Positions 7,016 to 10,402 of a DNA stretch of 10,402 nucleotides are shown here, piece after piece. Both the position numbers and the translations under genes were made by a program. Below the pieces are notes generated by a model, which saw nothing but the letters and a program-made list of their open reading frames with translations, did no database searches and was not told the DNA's origin. The stretch comes from an uncultured Bacteroidota bacterium. Lineage in GTDB: Bacteria > Bacteroidota > Bacteroidia > Chitinophagales > Chitinophagaceae. Each line of letters begins with the position of its first letter. Within the stretch, counting starts at the first letter, position 1. The stretch is from positions 1 through 10,402 of the forward strand of contig CAMLGP010000051.1 in the NCBI GenBank assembly GCA_946479535.1, in the 5' to 3' direction.

Positions 7016-7693
7016 ATGTCAACAAATCACCTTATCCAGCAAAAAGACGCCAGACTAACGCTTAACCACTGGTTATTCGTTTCCTGCTGTTTCAGTATTT
7101 TACTGGTTTGTGCCAGAGTGGCGGCTACCGGTTACTTTACTTACCTGTTCCTGGTATGGAATCTATTTCTCGCATTTATACCTTATGCCCTTAGTGAATG
7201 GTTGTATCAGCGCATACCTGTAATGGAGAATAAATGGAAGCGAGTGATTGTGTTAGCAGGCTGGCTGCTGTTTATTCCCAATTCCTTTTACATCATGTGT
7301 GTTCTTTTCCACCTTGAACAATTTGATTCAGCTCCCAAATGGTTTGATCTCCTGTTACTGTTCTCATTTGCATGGAACGGTCTGCTATTCGGTATTCTGT
7401 CTGTAAGAAGAATTGAAACGATCATCACCACCATTTATGGTGAACGCTATTCCATATTTTTCCTGCTGGTAGTAATGTGGCTGAATGCATTTGGTATTTA
7501 TATCGGCCGCTATCTACGCCACAATAGCTGGGATGTGATCGGTCGGCCCTTCTCTTTATTTGAGGAAATGCAGGAAGTGATCTTTCATCCCATCCGCAAC
7601 AGTATGGAATGGGGCATGATTACTTTATGGGCGGCATTTATGGCGCTGTTCTATATCACCATTAAAGTAATGGGCTTACCGGTAAAGCATTAA
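7016..7693 (+). CDS. DUF1361 domain-containing membrane protein
   Basis: The 225-residue multispanning protein carries the blocks I associate with DUF1361: WNLFLAFIPY (48-57), LLFIPNSFYI (84-93) leading to LFHL (97-100), WFDLLLLFSFAWNGLLFG (109-126) and FGIYIGRYLRHNSWDV (159-174). Hydrophobic segments lie at about 18-38, 42-60, 77-97, 109-130, 144-163 and 199-218. The family has no established function. After the IPNSFYI block, I recall many relatives having a Thr-Asp-Leu motif before the HL; here the residues are CVL, so an acidic residue may be missing. That comparison is from memory and should be tested by alignment. The gene starts 1 base after the lipid kinase stop and ends 23 bases before creD. 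Confidence 0.92.
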   Translation: MSTNHLIQQKDARLTLNHWLFVSCCFSILLVCARVAATGYFTYLFLVWNLFLAFIPYALSEWLYQRIPVMENKWKRVIVLAGWLLFIPNSFYIMCVLFHLEQFDSAPKWFDLLLLFSFAWNGLLFGILSVRRIETIITTIYGERYSIFFLLVVMWLNAFGIYIGRYLRHNSWDVIGRPFSLFEEMQEVIFHPIRNSMEWGMITLWAAFMALFYITIKVMGLPVKH

Positions 7694-7716
7694 GCAATTT
7701 TTAAAGTTTAAATAAA

Positions 7717-9021
7717 ATGGAAACAACACCTATTACATCAGAAGCAGCATCTATCACATCAAGTGTCTGGCAAAAAAGTAAACTCCTGATCAAAGGGTTT
7801 ATGATTGCCGGTCTGGTGTTGCTGCTTCTTATTCCTTCCTATTTTGTTCAGGAACTGATCAAAGAAAGGGAAGCACGTCAAAAAGAAGCATTTACTGAAG
7901 TAAGTAGCAAATGGGCGGGCAAACAAAATCTTACCGGCCCCGTTCTGGTGGTACCCTATATTGCATCACCCAATCAGTCGGGGGCGGGAAAGCATTATGC
8001 CTATTTCCTACCAGATGAACTGGGTATTGATGCAAGGGTCCAGCCAGAAGAACGCCACCGTGGCATTTACCAGGTAATGCTTTACTCTTCCACAACTAAT
8101 TTGAAAGGCAAGTTCAACCCTTTACCATTGAATAAATTAGGGATCGATCCCGTGAATATGCTTTGGCAGGAAGCCTATATCTGCCTGGATATTGCTGATG
8201 GAAAAGGCCTGAAGGAGGATATAAAACTCAAATGGAATGACTCTACCGTAGTCGCAAGTCCTGCCATGCTCAACAATGGAGTTATGCGCGAAGGATTTAG
8301 TGCCCCGGTAACTATAACTGCCGGCAATTCTTTCAATTTCTCATCCACTATTTCCTTTAACGGTTCTGAACAATTGCTTTTTACTCCTGTTGGAAAAGTA
8401 ACTACTGTAAAATTATCTTCAAGCTGGCCTGATCCAAGTTTCACAGGCGGACAATTACCCGATCACCAGATATCCGACAGCGGATTCGTTGCTACCTGGA
8501 AAAACCTCTCTCATACCCGCAGTTTCCCCCAGGCCTGGAAACAGGATACCTACAACCTGCAAACGGCTTCATTTGGTGCAGATCTGTTCATTCCTGTCAA
8601 TGGCTATCAAAAGACCATGCGCTCTGTAAAGTATGCTGTGCTTTGTATCCTGCTCACTTTCGCTGCCTTCTTCATAATCGAAACAGTCAACAAAAAATCC
8701 GTACACCCATTCCAGTATGGTTTGATCGGCGCCGCCCTTATCCTTTTCTATACATTATTGCTTTCATTTTCTGAGTATACCGGATTCAATACCGCCTATA
8801 TCATTGCCTCAATAGCAACTGTGGGTCTGATCGGATGGTTTGTCAAAGGAATACTGCAATCCGCCAAACTTACCTCTGTTCTGGCAGTGATATTGGTACT
8901 GATGTACTCTTATGTGTTTACCATTCTTCAGATACAGGACTATTCATTGATCCTCGGAAGTATTGGTTTATTCCTCACACTGGCAGTCATCATGCATTTC
9001 TCCAAAAAAATTCAATGGTAA
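7717..9021 (+). CDS. creD: CreD-family inner-membrane protein
   Basis: At 434 residues this is close to E. coli CreD (about 450). The family N-terminus is clear: a first helix at about 24-46, then ELIKEREARQKEAFTEVSSKW and LTGPVLVVPY (72-81). A large periplasmic region follows, to about 304, with YAYFLPDELGI, GIYQVMLYSS, FNGSEQLLFTPVGK, FPQAW and PVNGYQKTMRSVKYA. Five helices complete it at about 305-323, 331-351, 359-380, 386-405 and 409-428, including the HPFQYGLIGAALILFYTLLLSFSEY block. In enterobacteria and Aeromonas, creD belongs to the CreBC regulon and affects envelope integrity and beta-lactam response; its biochemical role is unknown. No creB or creC is present here; the nearby regulator is the small winged-helix protein. 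It is the last gene of the operon, before a strong terminator. Confidence 0.95.
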   Translation: METTPITSEAASITSSVWQKSKLLIKGFMIAGLVLLLLIPSYFVQELIKEREARQKEAFTEVSSKWAGKQNLTGPVLVVPYIASPNQSGAGKHYAYFLPDELGIDARVQPEERHRGIYQVMLYSSTTNLKGKFNPLPLNKLGIDPVNMLWQEAYICLDIADGKGLKEDIKLKWNDSTVVASPAMLNNGVMREGFSAPVTITAGNSFNFSSTISFNGSEQLLFTPVGKVTTVKLSSSWPDPSFTGGQLPDHQISDSGFVATWKNLSHTRSFPQAWKQDTYNLQTASFGADLFIPVNGYQKTMRSVKYAVLCILLTFAAFFIIETVNKKSVHPFQYGLIGAALILFYTLLLSFSEYTGFNTAYIIASIATVGLIGWFVKGILQSAKLTSVLAVILVLMYSYVFTILQIQDYSLILGSIGLFLTLAVIMHFSKKIQW

Positions 9022-9075
9022 CAAAACTATAAACGGAGATACACGGATAGTTCTTGTTGTTGGTTTTTTCGTTCA

Positions 9076-9128
9076 CTGTTCCTTTTGGAAACAGAAGAGG
9101 TCCCATTCCTGGGACCTCTTAATTATTT
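9076..9128 (+). terminator. Hairpin terminator between creD and the convergent barrel gene
   Basis: A perfect 11-base stem, AAGAGGTCCCA (9095-9105) and TGGGACCTCTT (9110-9120), encloses loop TTCC and is followed by the T-rich AATTATTTATTATT. A smaller bulged hairpin, CTGTTCC-TTTT-GGAAACAG (9076-9094), lies directly before it. The position between two convergent stops suggests it ends transcription from both sides, although a proper T-run exists only on the plus side. Confidence 0.85.
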
Positions 9129-9145
9129 ATTATTAATGAAAATTC

Positions 9146-10402
9146 TTAGAAATCAAATCCCATGGCAAAATACCAGCGGGGTTTTCCACGAAATACACCA
9201 TTCATTTCCCAGGCGGCATCCACCCTCAGGAAATATCCAAGCAAAGTGCTTCTGGCTCCAAATCCATAACCACCTGCAAATGGTCCTACACCGCCGGCCT
9301 TCAATCGCACGGAAAGATCAGGAAGATCAGAATAGATCACCTGTGGTCTTTCTATGTTCTTGATATCGCCAGCCCAGGCTGTTCCCAGATCAACAAACTG
9401 AACCAATTGGAAATTGCGAAGGAATGCATTATTGATCGGCTTGTTCATCAGTGTTGGGAATACCGGCAATCTGATCTCACTGTTTATAACTACTGCATTG
9501 TTGCCATTGGCTATATTCTGTTTGAAACCACGGAGGTTAACAGCCAGTGACTGATAGGTATAATTCTCTGTTGGCCTGTTCTCATCACTGAATTTGGGTG
9601 AGAACCAGTTGTCAACACCACCCAGGTAATACACCACTTTCTGATCTCCCCAGGAGAAATCGCCTCCAACCCTCACCGCCCAGATAAGGTTGCGATAGAT
9701 TGGAAGATAATGACGGGCATCAAAACCTGCATTGAACAGGAACTTGCCTTCTTCATTACCTATTTTACTCAACTGCGTAAACCAGTCGGCAAAGATCTTA
9801 TAACGTAACCCATGCCAGATATTGGTAGCCGGATTCAATGTGTTGTCATACACATACTCCATACTAACCTGCCCATAGGTTGTCTTTTGATCCGGAGTTG
9901 CCAATGAGATCCTGTCTCTTGATGTAACCACGATCTTGTCGAAACGGGGACCCAGTGACATGCGAAGGCTCTTTGTTTTTGAGAAAGGATACCGCAAACG
10001 GGCCAGGTAATAATTAGAGAATTCTTTACCAATATAGGGTGTATTCACAAAACTTACCTGGTTACTGCTGCGGAAGTAAGTCACTCCCCAATCCAATCGC
10101 TTGCGGAGGTTATAGAATTCAAATAACACATCATTGTCGCGCAGATTGGATGCCAGCCTGAATCCACCTGTGAACTTCACATCTTCCATCAGATCCGATG
10201 TGCCCAGGCGGACAATACCGTTGAAATCCGTTCCATTGGAAAGATAGATCGGACCGGCACCACCACCGTAAGGCTGGAATTTATTGATGGTCATTACAGA
10301 GTTATTGAAACCTGTAACCGCATAATCAGTAAAGAATTTGGGTGGACGATATTCATACAGCTTGGCCTTGCGCAAAACAGTTTCCTGTGGCAATTCAGTA
10401 GC
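9146..10402 (-). CDS. Omp85/BamA-like outer-membrane beta-barrel protein, C-terminal part (5' end outside window)
   Basis: The frame is open to the window edge and 418 residues are visible. It is built of alternating amphipathic strands and ends YFAMGFDF, a terminal-Phe barrel signature. Near the C-terminus, KAGGVGPFAGGYGFGARSTL followed by GYFLRVDAAW matches the conserved last strands of Omp85/surface-antigen barrels. Upstream blocks such as GGGAGPIYLSNGTDF, RLGTSDLMEDVKFTGGFR and DWGVTYFRS recall Bacteroidota proteins annotated as TolB-like. Those proteins join an N-terminal WD40/PD40 beta-propeller to such a barrel, so the missing part may be a propeller rather than POTRA domains. The TTG at 10391-10393 is not taken as the start, because coding-like sequence continues upstream of it. 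The cargo and role are unknown. It converges on creD across a shared terminator region. Confidence 0.87.
   Translation of the reverse strand, partial: ATELPQETVLRKAKLYEYRPPKFFTDYAVTGFNNSVMTINKFQPYGGGAGPIYLSNGTDFNGIVRLGTSDLMEDVKFTGGFRLASNLRDNDVLFEFYNLRKRLDWGVTYFRSSNQVSFVNTPYIGKEFSNYYLARLRYPFSKTKSLRMSLGPRFDKIVVTSRDRISLATPDQKTTYGQVSMEYVYDNTLNPATNIWHGLRYKIFADWFTQLSKIGNEEGKFLFNAGFDARHYLPIYRNLIWAVRVGGDFSWGDQKVVYYLGGVDNWFSPKFSDENRPTENYTYQSLAVNLRGFKQNIANGNNAVVINSEIRLPVFPTLMNKPINNAFLRNFQLVQFVDLGTAWAGDIKNIERPQVIYSDLPDLSVRLKAGGVGPFAGGYGFGARSTLLGYFLRVDAAWEMNGVFRGKPRWYFAMGFDF

Noticed and set aside
9025..9052. AACTAT/ATAGTT dyad just after creD
   Set aside because: It has only six AT-rich pairs around a 16-base loop, too weak to call a structure.
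9085..9363. Plus-strand ORF of 92 codons spanning the terminator
   Set aside because: It runs through the hairpin and antisense to the barrel gene, and shows no protein-like features.
1..10402. tRNA, rRNA, CRISPR, insertion sequence or phage features
   Set aside because: No cloverleaf-like segment, regularly spaced repeat array, transposase motif or terminal inverted repeats were seen on either strand.

Overview
The window looks like a chromosomal segment of a Bacteroidota bacterium, most likely from Chitinophagaceae or a close relative. The support is the DUF5686 protein with a carboxypeptidase-like N-terminal domain, the outer-membrane barrels ending in Phe, the winged-helix/CreD gene cluster, the moderately AT-rich composition and the scarcity of clear Shine-Dalgarno sites. 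This is inferred from protein families, not from any search.

Left part (1-2322). Positions 1-57 are the 3' end of an open frame ending in TAA. The same frame resumes at once and stays open to 2319. The sequence on both sides of the stop fits one copy of a beta-rich domain that then occurs twice more downstream, so the two pieces look like one long gene split by an in-frame stop. The main piece is annotated from ATG 103. It has two complete domain copies, a helical repeat-like region and a C-terminal domain. It meets the next gene tail to tail, the two stop codons abutting in TGATCA.

Second part (2320-5105). A minus-strand gene encodes an 828-residue DUF5686 outer-membrane protein. The roughly 300-base region upstream of it is shared with a divergent plus-strand operon and holds short direct repeats and a near-perfect operator-like palindrome.

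Third part (5106-9021). Six tightly packed plus-strand genes form one probable operon: an unknown six-helix membrane protein, a 99-residue winged-helix regulator, a second unknown membrane protein, a DgkA-family lipid kinase, a DUF1361 membrane protein and CreD. Five of the six products are membrane proteins, one of them a lipid kinase, so an envelope-maintenance role is likely. The palindrome ACTTTG-N5-CAAAGT occurs twice, before the first gene and at the start of the third. It is the obvious candidate binding site of the regulator encoded between the two copies.

Right end (9022-10402). A strong hairpin terminator lies between creD and a convergent minus-strand gene, cut off by the window edge, that encodes the C-terminal barrel of an Omp85-like outer-membrane protein. 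No tRNA, rRNA, CRISPR array, insertion sequence or phage gene was seen.
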